Positions 7,272 to 13,734 of a stretch of 15,053 nucleotides of DNA are shown here, one piece after another. This stretch comes from Methylibium sp964616015 (GTDB taxonomy: Bacteria > Pseudomonadota > Gammaproteobacteria > Burkholderiales > Burkholderiaceae_C), in assembly GCA_964616015.1 (NCBI GenBank), contig CAZTTC010000064.1, forward strand, positions 1-15,053, read 5' to 3'. The position numbers were made by a program, and so were the translations under genes. Position 1 is the stretch's first letter; every line of letters begins with the position of its first letter. The notes under the pieces are model-generated. The model saw nothing but the letters and a program-made list of their open reading frames with translations. It did no database searches and was not told where the DNA came from.

Positions 7272-8780
7272 CTACTCGATGACCTTGACCGGCTGCCCGG
7301 GCTTCGGATCGCCGGCATTGCTGCCGTAGACGCCGTTGACCAGTCGCAGCTGCTGCTCGGCGTTGGCCGTCAGCGGCGAGCGCTTCGCCAGTTCGGCGAA
7401 GCCGCCGCGCGGGAAGGTGGTCGTGCGCAGCGTCCACGGCCGCGCGGCCGACCGGTCGGCGCTGCTCAAGGCGCGGAACGAGCCTTCGGCCTCGCGCAGC
7501 TGCGCACCGGCGCGCTGCAGCGCCGCCGCGTCCTTGGCCGCGTACAGCAGCAGGTAGTTGCGGCTCTGCGGTCCCGTCACGATGGTGGCCTGGACGTTCT
7601 GCGACTGTCCCTGCGCGTTCTGCCGCGCGCCGGAGAAGTAGGTCGCGCTCAGGCCATTGAGGTCGCGCTTCTCGGTGCGACCCTGGGTGGGCTTGATCAC
7701 GCTGCGGATGATCTCCTCGTGGGTCTTGCCGGCCTTCTCGGGCACCGGCCGCACCACCAGGCCGGCGTCGCCCGCGGCGTTGATCAGCGTGATCGAGTCC
7801 TGTGCGTTCTGGATGCGCCAGCCGGACGGCGCGGTCAGCGCCACGCCCAGGGGCTCGTGGTAGAAGTTCCGCCCGCGGGTCACGCCCTGCTCGCGGCTCT
7901 CGCCGAAGGGCAGCCCGTCGATGGCCTTCAGGTAGCGCGCGCGGCCGTCGTCGGCATAGGCGCCGCTCGCACGGCCCTTGTAGCCGGCGGCGATCTCGGT
8001 GATGTCGCGCAGGCGCTCCTCGTTGCTGGGGTGCGAAGCCAGCCAGTCGCCGCCCTGGCGCGGCGTCTTGCCCTCGGCGCGCGCCTGGTCGGCGGCGAAC
8101 TGCTCCTGACGCTTGAGCACCTGGATGACGTCGACCATGTTCTGGGGGTCGTAGCGGTTGCGCACCAGGTACTCGGCTCCCAGGCGGTCGGCTTGCAGTT
8201 CCTGGTCGCGGCTGTAGGAGGCGACGTAGCCCGCGGCCACGCTCTGCGACAGCTGGCTCGCGACGTCGCCGACGCCCAGCACCGCGCCCAGCACGGTGGC
8301 CGCCAGCACGCCGATGCCGGCGGTCTGCTGACGCGTCGCGCGCTGCGCGCCGTGGCGCGCGGTGACGTGGCCGATCTCGTGGCCGATGACGCCGGCAAGG
8401 TCGGCCTCGCTCTCCATGTAGGCCATGATCCCGCGCGTCACGTAGACGTAGCCGCCCGGCAGCGCGAAGGCGTTGATCTCCGGGCTGTCGAGCACGGTGA
8501 AGGTCCACTGCAGCTGGGCCCGGTGCGACTGCTTCGCGAGGCGCTGCCCCAGGTCGTCGACGTAGGCCTGCAGCTTCGCATCGCCGTACACGCCGTACTC
8601 GGCCAGCACCTGCTCGTGGGCCTTCTTGCCCTCGGCGATCTCGGCTTCCTCGGTCATCACCGTGCGTTCCTCGCGCCCGGTGACCGGGTTGACGACGGTC
8701 GCGCACCCTGCCAGCAGTACCGCGGCAAGCGCCGCCGCCACGCCGACCCTCTGCCACGCGAGATGCCGCCTGCCTGCCAT
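7272..8780 (-). CDS. M48-family zinc metalloprotease lipoprotein
   Basis: The product has 502 residues. Residues 1-26 are a lipoprotein signal ending in LLAGC (lipidated Cys26), so it should sit on the outer or inner membrane facing the periplasm. The protease domain (about 45-290) has INAFALPGGYVYVTRGI and the zinc motif HEIGH (134-138), with the third ligand Glu194 in RDQELQADRLGAEYL and the SHPSNEERL segment near 250. These mark an active M48 peptidase of the BepA/LoiP type, which cleaves misassembled outer membrane proteins in E. coli. The C-terminal half (about 290-502), beginning NFYHEPLGVALTAPSGW, is not the TPR region of BepA and I cannot name it. The ATG at 8780 has AAGGG five bases upstream. 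It is followed after 17 bases by a small membrane-anchored protein gene. Confidence 0.92.
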   Translation of the reverse strand: MAGRRHLAWQRVGVAAALAAVLLAGCATVVNPVTGREERTVMTEEAEIAEGKKAHEQVLAEYGVYGDAKLQAYVDDLGQRLAKQSHRAQLQWTFTVLDSPEINAFALPGGYVYVTRGIMAYMESEADLAGVIGHEIGHVTARHGAQRATRQQTAGIGVLAATVLGAVLGVGDVASQLSQSVAAGYVASYSRDQELQADRLGAEYLVRNRYDPQNMVDVIQVLKRQEQFAADQARAEGKTPRQGGDWLASHPSNEERLRDITEIAAGYKGRASGAYADDGRARYLKAIDGLPFGESREQGVTRGRNFYHEPLGVALTAPSGWRIQNAQDSITLINAAGDAGLVVRPVPEKAGKTHEEIIRSVIKPTQGRTEKRDLNGLSATYFSGARQNAQGQSQNVQATIVTGPQSRNYLLLYAAKDAAALQRAGAQLREAEGSFRALSSADRSAARPWTLRTTTFPRGGFAELAKRSPLTANAEQQLRLVNGVYGSNAGDPKPGQPVKVIE

Positions 8781-8838
8781 GTCAACCCTTTGCGATGTCT
8801 TCTTCGGCTCCACGATAGCCGCAGCGTAGCCCAAGCGG

Positions 8839-8855
8839 CCCCGGGAGTTCCGGGG
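8839..8855. promoter_or_regulatory. Perfect six-base GC hairpin upstream of the M48 gene
   Basis: CCCCGG (8839-8844) pairs with CCGGGG (8850-8855) around GAGTT. It lies 59-75 bases upstream of the protease start codon, between it and the LysE-type gene. It could be a leader stem, an operator, or part of a transcription stop behind the upstream gene. Nothing in the sequence settles which. Confidence 0.25.
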
Positions 8856-8861
8856 ATGGCG

Positions 8862-8885
8862 GTCGAGACGATGCGCGTCGAGACG
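8862..8885. repeat. Direct repeat GTCGAGACG upstream of the M48 gene
   Basis: GTCGAGACG occurs at 8862-8870 and again at 8877-8885, with identical sequence and start points 15 bases apart. It lies in the 132-base space between the LysE-type gene and the M48 gene. It could be a pair of regulator half-sites, but I know of no matching consensus. Confidence 0.4.
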
Positions 8886-8887
8886 GC

Positions 8888-8916
8888 CTGAGCCCGAGGG
8901 CAGCTCGGCGCCTCAG
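8888..8916 (-). terminator. Stem-loop overlapping the end of the LysE-type gene
   Basis: CCGAG (8894-8898) pairs with CTCGG (8904-8908) around GGCAG, and outside it CTGAG (8888-8892) pairs with CTCAG (8912-8916), with a small internal bulge. The outer arm includes the stop codon at 8913-8915. There is no U-tract. It may weakly stop or stabilise the LysE-type transcript before the protease gene. Confidence 0.3.
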
Positions 8917-9527
8917 CGGCTCAGCACCAGCTTGACGCCGAAGCCGATCAAGAGCACGCCCGCCACGCGCTCCAGGGCTTTGGTGACGCGCGGGCTCGCC
9001 CGCAGGCGGTCGGCCAGGCGGTGCGTCAGCACGACGACGATGGCGCCGTACAGGAAGGTCAGCGTCGCAATCGTCGCCGCCATCACCGCGAAGGTGGTCA
9101 GGCCCTGGTGCGTGGCCGCGTCGACGAAGAGCGGAAAAAAGGCCATGTAGAACACGATCGCTTTCGGGTTGAGCAGGGTGATCGCGCAGGCCTGCTGGAA
9201 GTACTGGCGCGGCCGGATCTCCAGGATGGGTGCGTCGCCCGGCTTGCTGACCAGCATCCGGAAACCCAGCCAGGCGAGGTAGGCCGCGCCGAGCCACTGC
9301 ACCGCGCCGAACACCACCGGCGCGGCCTGCAGCACCGCCGCCACGCCCGCCACCGCCAGCCACATCAGCACTTGGTCGCCGGCGATGACGCCGAAGGTGG
9401 CCGCCAGGCCGCCGCGCCATCCGCCCTTGCTGGTCGAGGTGATCAGCGCGAGGTTGCCCGGCCCGGGGATCGCGAGGAACACGATCACCGCCACCACGAA
9501 GGCGCCGTAGTCCGCCACACCGAGCAT
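8913..9527 (-). CDS. LysE/RhtB-family amino acid exporter
   Basis: The product has 204 residues, the usual length for RhtB-type exporters, which move amino acids or derivatives out of the cell across the inner membrane. It shows the family N-terminus VFLAIPGPGNLALI followed by GGWRGGLAATFGVIAGD, the middle AYLAWLGFRML, and the second-half motif ITLLNPKAIVFYMAFFPLFV. About six hydrophobic segments can be counted, ending with VAGVLLIGFGVKLVLSR. The substrate (threonine, homoserine, lysine, cysteine or other) cannot be told from sequence. The start at 9527 has GGAGG five bases upstream. No LysR-type regulator is adjacent, although such regulators often accompany this family. The gene is divergent from the exported SRPBCC gene at 9619, sharing a 91-base intergenic region. 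Confidence 0.93.
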   Translation of the reverse strand: MLGVADYGAFVVAVIVFLAIPGPGNLALITSTSKGGWRGGLAATFGVIAGDQVLMWLAVAGVAAVLQAAPVVFGAVQWLGAAYLAWLGFRMLVSKPGDAPILEIRPRQYFQQACAITLLNPKAIVFYMAFFPLFVDAATHQGLTTFAVMAATIATLTFLYGAIVVVLTHRLADRLRASPRVTKALERVAGVLLIGFGVKLVLSR

Positions 9528-9618
9528 CGCTGCCTCCTGGCTGTCCCTGCGAAAGACTGCACTATGCCGCAGCCCGCACGGGCCTGCTGCACACTGCGTC
9601 GATCGACCGGAGCCCTCC

Positions 9619-10239
9619 ATGAAGCGACACCTGATCTGCGTGCTGGCCCTGGGCCTGCTGGGCGCCACGCTGCCGACCCTGGCCGCCCCGGCGGCCGAAC
9701 CTGCGGCCTTGAAGAACGAGTCCCGCCGCGCCGCCGACGGCAGCCGCGTGCTGCAGCAGTCGATCGAGCTGCCGGCGCCGCTGTCCGACGCCTGGGCGGC
9801 CTTCACCACCACCGACGGCTTTCGTGCCTGGGCCGCGCCGGTCGCCAAGGTCGACCTGAGGCTGGGCGGCTTCATCGAGGCGAGCTACGACCCCGATGCC
9901 CGCATCGGCGCGCCCGGCAACATCCGCAACGAGATCGTCGCCTTCGTGCCCGAGCGCATGCTGGCCTTTCGCAACCGGCAGGCGCCGCCGAACGCGCCCT
10001 TCGACTCTGCGGCCTTCCAGACGCTGCACACAGTGGTGCTGTTCGAGTCGCTGGGGGCCCAGCGGAGTCGGGTCACGGTCGTGCAGCCTGGCTACCTGTC
10101 CGGCGAGCCCTGGGACACCGTCTACCGGCACTTCGAGGCCGGCAACGGCGGGTCGCTCGGCCAGCTGCACAAGCGCTTCGTCGAGGGACCGGCCGACTGG
10201 TCGCGGCTCAGGACGCCACCGCCGGTGCAAACCCGCTGA
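9619..10239 (+). CDS. Exported SRPBCC-domain protein
   Basis: The product has 206 residues. It starts with a signal peptide (MKRHLICVLALGLLGATLP, then TLAAPA), so the mature protein should be periplasmic or secreted. The rest is an SRPBCC/AHSA1-like helix-grip domain: VLQQSIELPAPLSDAWAAFT, GFRAWAAPVAKVDLRLGG, RNEIVAFVPERMLAFR, TVVLFESLGAQRSRVTVVQPGY, and a terminal helix NGGSLGQLHKRFVEGPADW. Such domains bind small hydrophobic ligands; the ligand is unknown. A signal peptide is less usual in this family, which is mostly cytoplasmic. The ATG has GGAG eight bases upstream. Its last 32 bases overlap the 3' end of the convergent dusC gene. Confidence 0.87.
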   Translation: MKRHLICVLALGLLGATLPTLAAPAAEPAALKNESRRAADGSRVLQQSIELPAPLSDAWAAFTTTDGFRAWAAPVAKVDLRLGGFIEASYDPDARIGAPGNIRNEIVAFVPERMLAFRNRQAPPNAPFDSAAFQTLHTVVLFESLGAQRSRVTVVQPGYLSGEPWDTVYRHFEAGNGGSLGQLHKRFVEGPADWSRLRTPPPVQTR

Positions 10240-11161
10240 AAAGTCGCTCGGCCAGCTCGCGAGGGTCGTTGATCGTGCGCACCGCGGCATGGGCCGCCTC
10301 GGCCTCGGGGTGCCGGCGTCGCAGGTAGTGCAGCCACTGCTTGATGCGGCCGGCGCGGTGGCGTGCGTCGATGTGCAGTTCGACCCCCTGCCAGAACGCG
10401 CGCAGCAGCGGCTGGACCGCGGTCCAACCCAGGCCCCGAGGCGCGCCGGTCGCGATCGCCAGCGCCAGGCCCGGGTCGGCCACCATGCCACGCCCCAGCA
10501 TCAGCGCCTCGCAGCCCGAGACCTCGCGGCAGCGGGCCGCATCCTGCGGCGTCCAGATCTCGCCGTTGGCGACCACCGGCACGGCGACGGCCAGGCGGAT
10601 CTCGGCGATGCGCTCCCAATAGGCCGGCGGGCGGTAGCCGTCGGCGCGGGTCCGCGCGTGCACGACCAGCTCGCTCGCGCCGCCGGCGACCAGCGCCTGC
10701 GCGCACTCGACCGCGCGCGTGGCGTCGTCGAAGCCGAGCCTCATCTTCGCGGTCACCGGCAGCGTCGCCGGCACCGCGCGCCGCACCGCGCCGACGATGC
10801 GCGTCAGCAGCTCCGGGTCCTGCAGCAGCGCCGCGCCACCGCCGTGGCGGTTGACGACCTTGGCCGGGCAGCCGAAGTTGAGGTCGATGCCCTCGGGTCC
10901 CAGGCCGGCCAGCCGGGCCGCGTTCTCGGCCAGGCAGACCGGGTCGGAGCCCAGCAGCTGAGGCCGCACCGGCACGCCGGCGCGCGTGCGACCGCCCTGG
11001 CGCAGCTCGGGCACGATGCGCAGGAAGACCCGCTCGGGCAGCAGCGTGCCGCTGACGCGGATGAACTCCGACACGCAGCGGTCGATGCCGCCAGCCCGCG
11101 TCAGGACGTCGCGCAGCAGGTGGTCGAGCAGCCCTTCCATGGGCGCGAGCATCAGGGTCAT
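10208..11161 (-). CDS. dusC: tRNA-dihydrouridine(16) synthase
   Basis: An FMN- and NADPH-dependent enzyme that reduces uridine to dihydrouridine in the tRNA D-loop. The 317-residue product starts with the FMN-site motif LMLAPMEGLLD, has the catalytic cysteine Cys98 in GIDLNFGCPAKVVNRHGGG, and continues with LPVTAKMRLGFDD, ELVVHARTRADGY, VPVVANGEIW and GCEALMLGRG. The C-terminal ARHRAGRIKQWLHYLRRR closely follows the E. coli DusC segment, which favours DusC over DusA or DusB. The start at 11161 places the FMN motif five residues in, as in E. coli; an in-frame ATG at 11191 would add ten residues. Neither has a good ribosome binding site. The 3' end overlaps the exported SRPBCC gene by 32 bases, and the 5' end faces the FKBP gene. 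Confidence 0.94.
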   Translation of the reverse strand: MTLMLAPMEGLLDHLLRDVLTRAGGIDRCVSEFIRVSGTLLPERVFLRIVPELRQGGRTRAGVPVRPQLLGSDPVCLAENAARLAGLGPEGIDLNFGCPAKVVNRHGGGAALLQDPELLTRIVGAVRRAVPATLPVTAKMRLGFDDATRAVECAQALVAGGASELVVHARTRADGYRPPAYWERIAEIRLAVAVPVVANGEIWTPQDAARCREVSGCEALMLGRGMVADPGLALAIATGAPRGLGWTAVQPLLRAFWQGVELHIDARHRAGRIKQWLHYLRRRHPEAEAAHAAVRTINDPRELAERLFSGFAPAVAS

Positions 11162-11247
11162 CGGCAAGAGGCGGGGCGGGGGCGTCCGCATTGCACCACG
11201 GCGTGCTCGCGGCGATCATGCGGGCCCCAGACCTTGCCGGAGCGTCC

Positions 11248-11709
11248 GTGATCAAGATCCTCGCCCTCATCGCCTCCATCGCCCTGGTTTCGCTGGCCGG
11301 CAGCCTGACGGCCGCGCGGGCCCAGTCCGCGGCGCCCGACTTGGCGGCCATCGCCGCCCAGGAGAAAGGCGCCGTCGTCAGCCCCAGCGGCCTGGTCTAT
11401 CGCTCATTGAAGGAAGGCAAGGGCCCCAACCCGACCGCCGCCGACGTGGTCACCGTCAACTACCGCGGCGTGCTGGCCGACGGCCAGGAGTTCGACAGTT
11501 CCTACAAGCGCGGCCAGCCAGCGAGCTTTCCGCTCGGCCGCGTGATCCCGTGCTGGACCGAGGGCGTGCAGCGCATGAAGGCCGGCGGCAAGGCCAGGCT
11601 GACCTGCCCGCCCGACATCGCCTACGGCTCGCGCGGCGCCGGCGGAATGATCCCGCCGAACGCGACCCTGCAGTTCGAGGTCGAGCTGCTGGGCATCGCC
11701 GCCCGCTGA
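11248..11709 (+). CDS. Periplasmic FKBP-type peptidyl-prolyl isomerase
   Basis: The product has 153 residues. A signal peptide (MIKILALIASIALVSLAGSL, then ARA before Gln26) directs it to the periplasm. The FKBP domain (about residues 42-153) contains GLVYRSLKEGKG, VTVNYRGVLADGQEFDSSY, the active-site-type FPLGRVIPCWTEGVQRMKAGGKARL, YGSRGAGGMIPPNATLQFEVELLGI. It should catalyse cis-trans isomerisation of X-Pro bonds and assist folding of exported proteins. The GTG at 11248 is preferred: GGAG lies about six bases upstream and translation begins exactly at the signal peptide. An in-frame ATG at 11218 would add MRAPDLAGAS ahead of it. The DUF1415 gene follows after 24 bases on the same strand, suggesting an operon. 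Divergent from dusC. Confidence 0.92.
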   Translation: MIKILALIASIALVSLAGSLTAARAQSAAPDLAAIAAQEKGAVVSPSGLVYRSLKEGKGPNPTAADVVTVNYRGVLADGQEFDSSYKRGQPASFPLGRVIPCWTEGVQRMKAGGKARLTCPPDIAYGSRGAGGMIPPNATLQFEVELLGIAAR

Positions 11710-11733
11710 TCGACCGCTGCCCGCTGCCCCGCC

Positions 11734-12309
11734 GTGGCCGATCGCGAGGTCCCTGCCCTGGCCGAGACCCGTGCCTGGGTCGAGCGCGCGGTGATCGGCC
11801 TGAACCTCTGCCCCTTCGCGCGCGCCGTGCAGGTGAAGCATCAGGTGCGCTACGTGCTGAGCCAGGCCGGCGACCCAGACGCCCTGCTGGCCGAACTGGT
11901 CGACGAGATGCAGGCGCTGGTCGCCGCCGACCCGGCGCGCATCGAGACCACGCTGCTGGTCCATCCGCAGCTGCTGGGCGACTTCCTCGACTACAACGAC
12001 TTCCTCGATGTCGTCGATGCAGCCCTCGATCGCCAGGGCCACGCCGGCGTGCTGCAGGTGGCGAGCTTCCACCCGCGCTACCAGTTCGCGGGCACCGCGC
12101 CCGACGACGTGACCAACGCCACCAACCGCTCGCCCTACCCGATGCTGCAGCTGCTGCGCGAGGCCAGCATCGAACGCGCGGTCGCGGCGTTTCCCGACAC
12201 GGCGGAGATCTACCGCGCCAACCTGCGCACGCTGGAGGCCCTGGGCGCCGACGGCTGGGCCGCGCTGCAGGCGCAATGCCGCCGCGACGCGGAGCAGGCG
12301 CCGACCTGA
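11734..12309 (+). CDS. DUF1415-family protein
   Basis: The product has 191 residues and is recognisable as DUF1415 by ETRAWVERAVIGLNLCPFAR (NLCPFA at residues 24-29), TTLLVHPQLLGDFLDYNDFLD, and the block FHPRYQFAGTAPDDVTNATN followed by RSPYPMLQLLREASIERA. It has no signal peptide and no membrane segment, so it is cytoplasmic. The family's function is unknown; the invariant Cys in NLCPFA and the histidines suggest a metal or redox site, which is inference. Start assigned at GTG 11734 because the family match begins soon after; there is no clear ribosome binding site, so translation may be coupled to the FKBP gene ending 24 bases upstream. Only three bases separate its stop from the stop of the convergent DUF808 gene. 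Confidence 0.88.
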   Translation: MADREVPALAETRAWVERAVIGLNLCPFARAVQVKHQVRYVLSQAGDPDALLAELVDEMQALVAADPARIETTLLVHPQLLGDFLDYNDFLDVVDAALDRQGHAGVLQVASFHPRYQFAGTAPDDVTNATNRSPYPMLQLLREASIERAVAAFPDTAEIYRANLRTLEALGADGWAALQAQCRRDAEQAPT

Positions 12310-12312
12310 GCC

Positions 12313-13263
12313 TCAGCTCGCCTGCGGCTTGACCGCGCCCTTGCGGAAGACCCGCTGGACCAGCGTCACGACCGCGAGCACCAGCGCCCCCGCGACGATG
12401 CCGACGATGCCGTCCAGCAGCACCGGCCCGGTCCACGCCAGCGCGCCACCGACAGCGGGCAGCGTGGCGAGTTGCGCCGCCAGCGCTTCGATGGCGTGGT
12501 GCAGCGCGGGGACGCCGTGCGTGAGGATGCCGCCACCGACCAGGAACATCGCGGCCGTGCCGGCGATCGACAAGCCCTTCATCAGCCACGGCGCGGCGCG
12601 CAGGATGCCGCGACCCAGCGCCTGCAGCGCGGGCGAACCCTCGCGCCGGCTGAGGTAGAGGCCGCCGTCGTCGAGCTTGACGATGCCGGCCACCAGGCCG
12701 TACACGCCGACGGTCATGAGCACCGCAATGCCGGTCAGCACCGCGACCTGGGTACCGAAGGGCGAACTGGCCACCGTGCCGAGCGTGATCGCGATGATCT
12801 CGGCCGACAGGATGAAGTCGGTGCGCACGGCGCCCTTGATCTTGTCCTTCTCCAGCGCCAGCAGATCGACCGCCGGATCGGCCAGCGCCTGCGACAGCTC
12901 GGCCCGGCGCGCCTCGTCCTCGGCGCGGCTGTGCAGGAACTTGTGCGCCAGCTTCTCGAAGCCCTCGAAGCACAGGAAGGCACCGCCGACCATCAGCAGC
13001 GGCGTCACCAGCCAGGGCGCGAAGGCGCTGATCGCCAGCGCCGCCGGCACCAGGATGGCCTTGTTGATCATCGAGCCCTTGGCCACCGCCCACACCACCG
13101 GCAGCTCGCGCTCGGCCTTGACGCCGGACACCTGCTGGGCGTTGAGCGCCAGATCGTCACCCAGCACGCCCGCGGTCTTCTTGGCGGCGACCTTGGTCAG
13201 CACCGAAACGTCGTCGAGCACGGTGGCGATGTCGTCGAGCAGTGCGAGCAGGCTGCTGGCCAT
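12313..13263 (-). CDS. DUF808-family (YedI-type) membrane protein
   Basis: The product has 316 residues; E. coli YedI has about 305. It matches DUF808 from its first residues (ASSLLALLDDIATVLDDVSVLTKVAAKKTAGVLGDDLALNA) through VSGVKAERELPVVWAVAKGS and the hydrophobic LVTPLLMVGGAFLCFEGFEK. It also has DKIKGAVRTDFILSAEIIAI and several further membrane segments (about 180-205, 235-260, 275-305), so it is an inner membrane protein with roughly six hydrophobic stretches. The role of the family is not established. The start at 13263 has GAGGAG five bases upstream. It is divergent from the ferredoxin gene and ends three bases from the convergent DUF1415 gene. Confidence 0.92.
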   Translation of the reverse strand: MASSLLALLDDIATVLDDVSVLTKVAAKKTAGVLGDDLALNAQQVSGVKAERELPVVWAVAKGSMINKAILVPAALAISAFAPWLVTPLLMVGGAFLCFEGFEKLAHKFLHSRAEDEARRAELSQALADPAVDLLALEKDKIKGAVRTDFILSAEIIAITLGTVASSPFGTQVAVLTGIAVLMTVGVYGLVAGIVKLDDGGLYLSRREGSPALQALGRGILRAAPWLMKGLSIAGTAAMFLVGGGILTHGVPALHHAIEALAAQLATLPAVGGALAWTGPVLLDGIVGIVAGALVLAVVTLVQRVFRKGAVKPQAS

Positions 13264-13290
13264 GGGGCTCCTCGTGGTCAGGTCGGACGG

Positions 13291-13306
13291 GGTGATCAAG
13301 GTGATC
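13291..13306. repeat. Short direct repeat GGTGATC upstream of the DUF808 gene
   Basis: GGTGATC occurs at 13291-13297 and 13300-13306, nine bases apart, in the 75-base space between the divergent DUF808 and ferredoxin genes. The patch includes TGATCA, which makes each copy part of a small palindrome. It could be a regulator site for either gene; chance is also possible. Confidence 0.3.
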
Positions 13307-13338
13307 GGGGCACGATGCTAGCGGCTGGCCGGCCGACA

Positions 13339-13734
13339 ATGCGTCACGCCCCGCTGAACGCGCCGATGCCCGACACCACCGACCCCAGCGCCGATCCCAG
13401 CGCCGGCGACAGCACGGACCCTGCCGCAGCCGGCCATCGCGTCCGCATCGAGCCCGGCGGGCAGGCGTTCGTGGCCCGGCCGGACCAGCCGCTGCTGGCG
13501 GCCGCGCGCAGTGCCGGGTTGGCGCTGCCGAGCTCCTGCCGCAACGGCAGCTGCCGCGCCTGTCGGTGCCGCCTGCGCAGCGGGCGCATCGTCTACCTCA
13601 TCGAGTGGCCGGGGCTGCTGGCCGAGGAGAAGGCCGAGGGCTGGATCCTGCCCTGCGTGGCCTGTGCGGTGTCGGACCTGGTGATCGAGCAGCCGGCGAT
13701 CGCCGGTGCCGGTGCCGGTGCCGGTGCGCGCTAG
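13339..13734 (+). CDS. [2Fe-2S] ferredoxin-type protein
   Basis: The product has 131 residues. After an acidic, Pro/Asp-rich N-terminal stretch, a plant-type ferredoxin domain begins near residue 33. The cluster ligands are visible as Cys67-x4-Cys72-x2-Cys75 (SSCRNGSCRACRCRL) and Cys106 in GWILPCVACAVSDLVIEQP. It should carry one [2Fe-2S] cluster and move electrons between unidentified partners. Two extra cysteines (77 and 109) are present. It resembles the ferredoxin domain found at the ends of Burkholderiales reductases, but no reductase domain or partner gene is adjacent. The start is uncertain: ATGs at 13339 and 13366 are both in frame and neither has a good ribosome binding site. The C-terminus is a short AGAGAGAGAR tail encoded by a hexamer repeat. 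Its TAG stop shares bases with the opposing gene's stop. Confidence 0.85.
   Translation: MRHAPLNAPMPDTTDPSADPSAGDSTDPAAAGHRVRIEPGGQAFVARPDQPLLAAARSAGLALPSSCRNGSCRACRCRLRSGRIVYLIEWPGLLAEEKAEGWILPCVACAVSDLVIEQPAIAGAGAGAGAR
13702..13725 (+). repeat. Four tandem copies of GCCGGT at the end of the ferredoxin gene
   Basis: Four perfect GCCGGT units run without interruption and encode the AGAGAGAG tail of the ferredoxin. Because the unit is six bases, gain or loss by slippage keeps the frame and only changes tail length. Confidence 0.85.

Noticed and set aside
8821..8851. GGAACT on the minus strand as a sigma-E type -35 for the M48 gene
   Set aside because: M48 envelope proteases are sigma-E targets in E. 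coli, but there is no acceptable -10 at 15-17 bases, and the hexamer lies within the GC hairpin.
7719..8891. A 390-codon plus-strand open frame opposite the M48 gene
   Set aside because: It lacks motifs and a ribosome binding site, whereas the opposite strand encodes a complete HEIGH metalloprotease.
11456..13093. A 545-codon minus-strand open frame
   Set aside because: It crosses two genes with strong family matches in other frames and is composed mainly of Arg, Ala and Gly.
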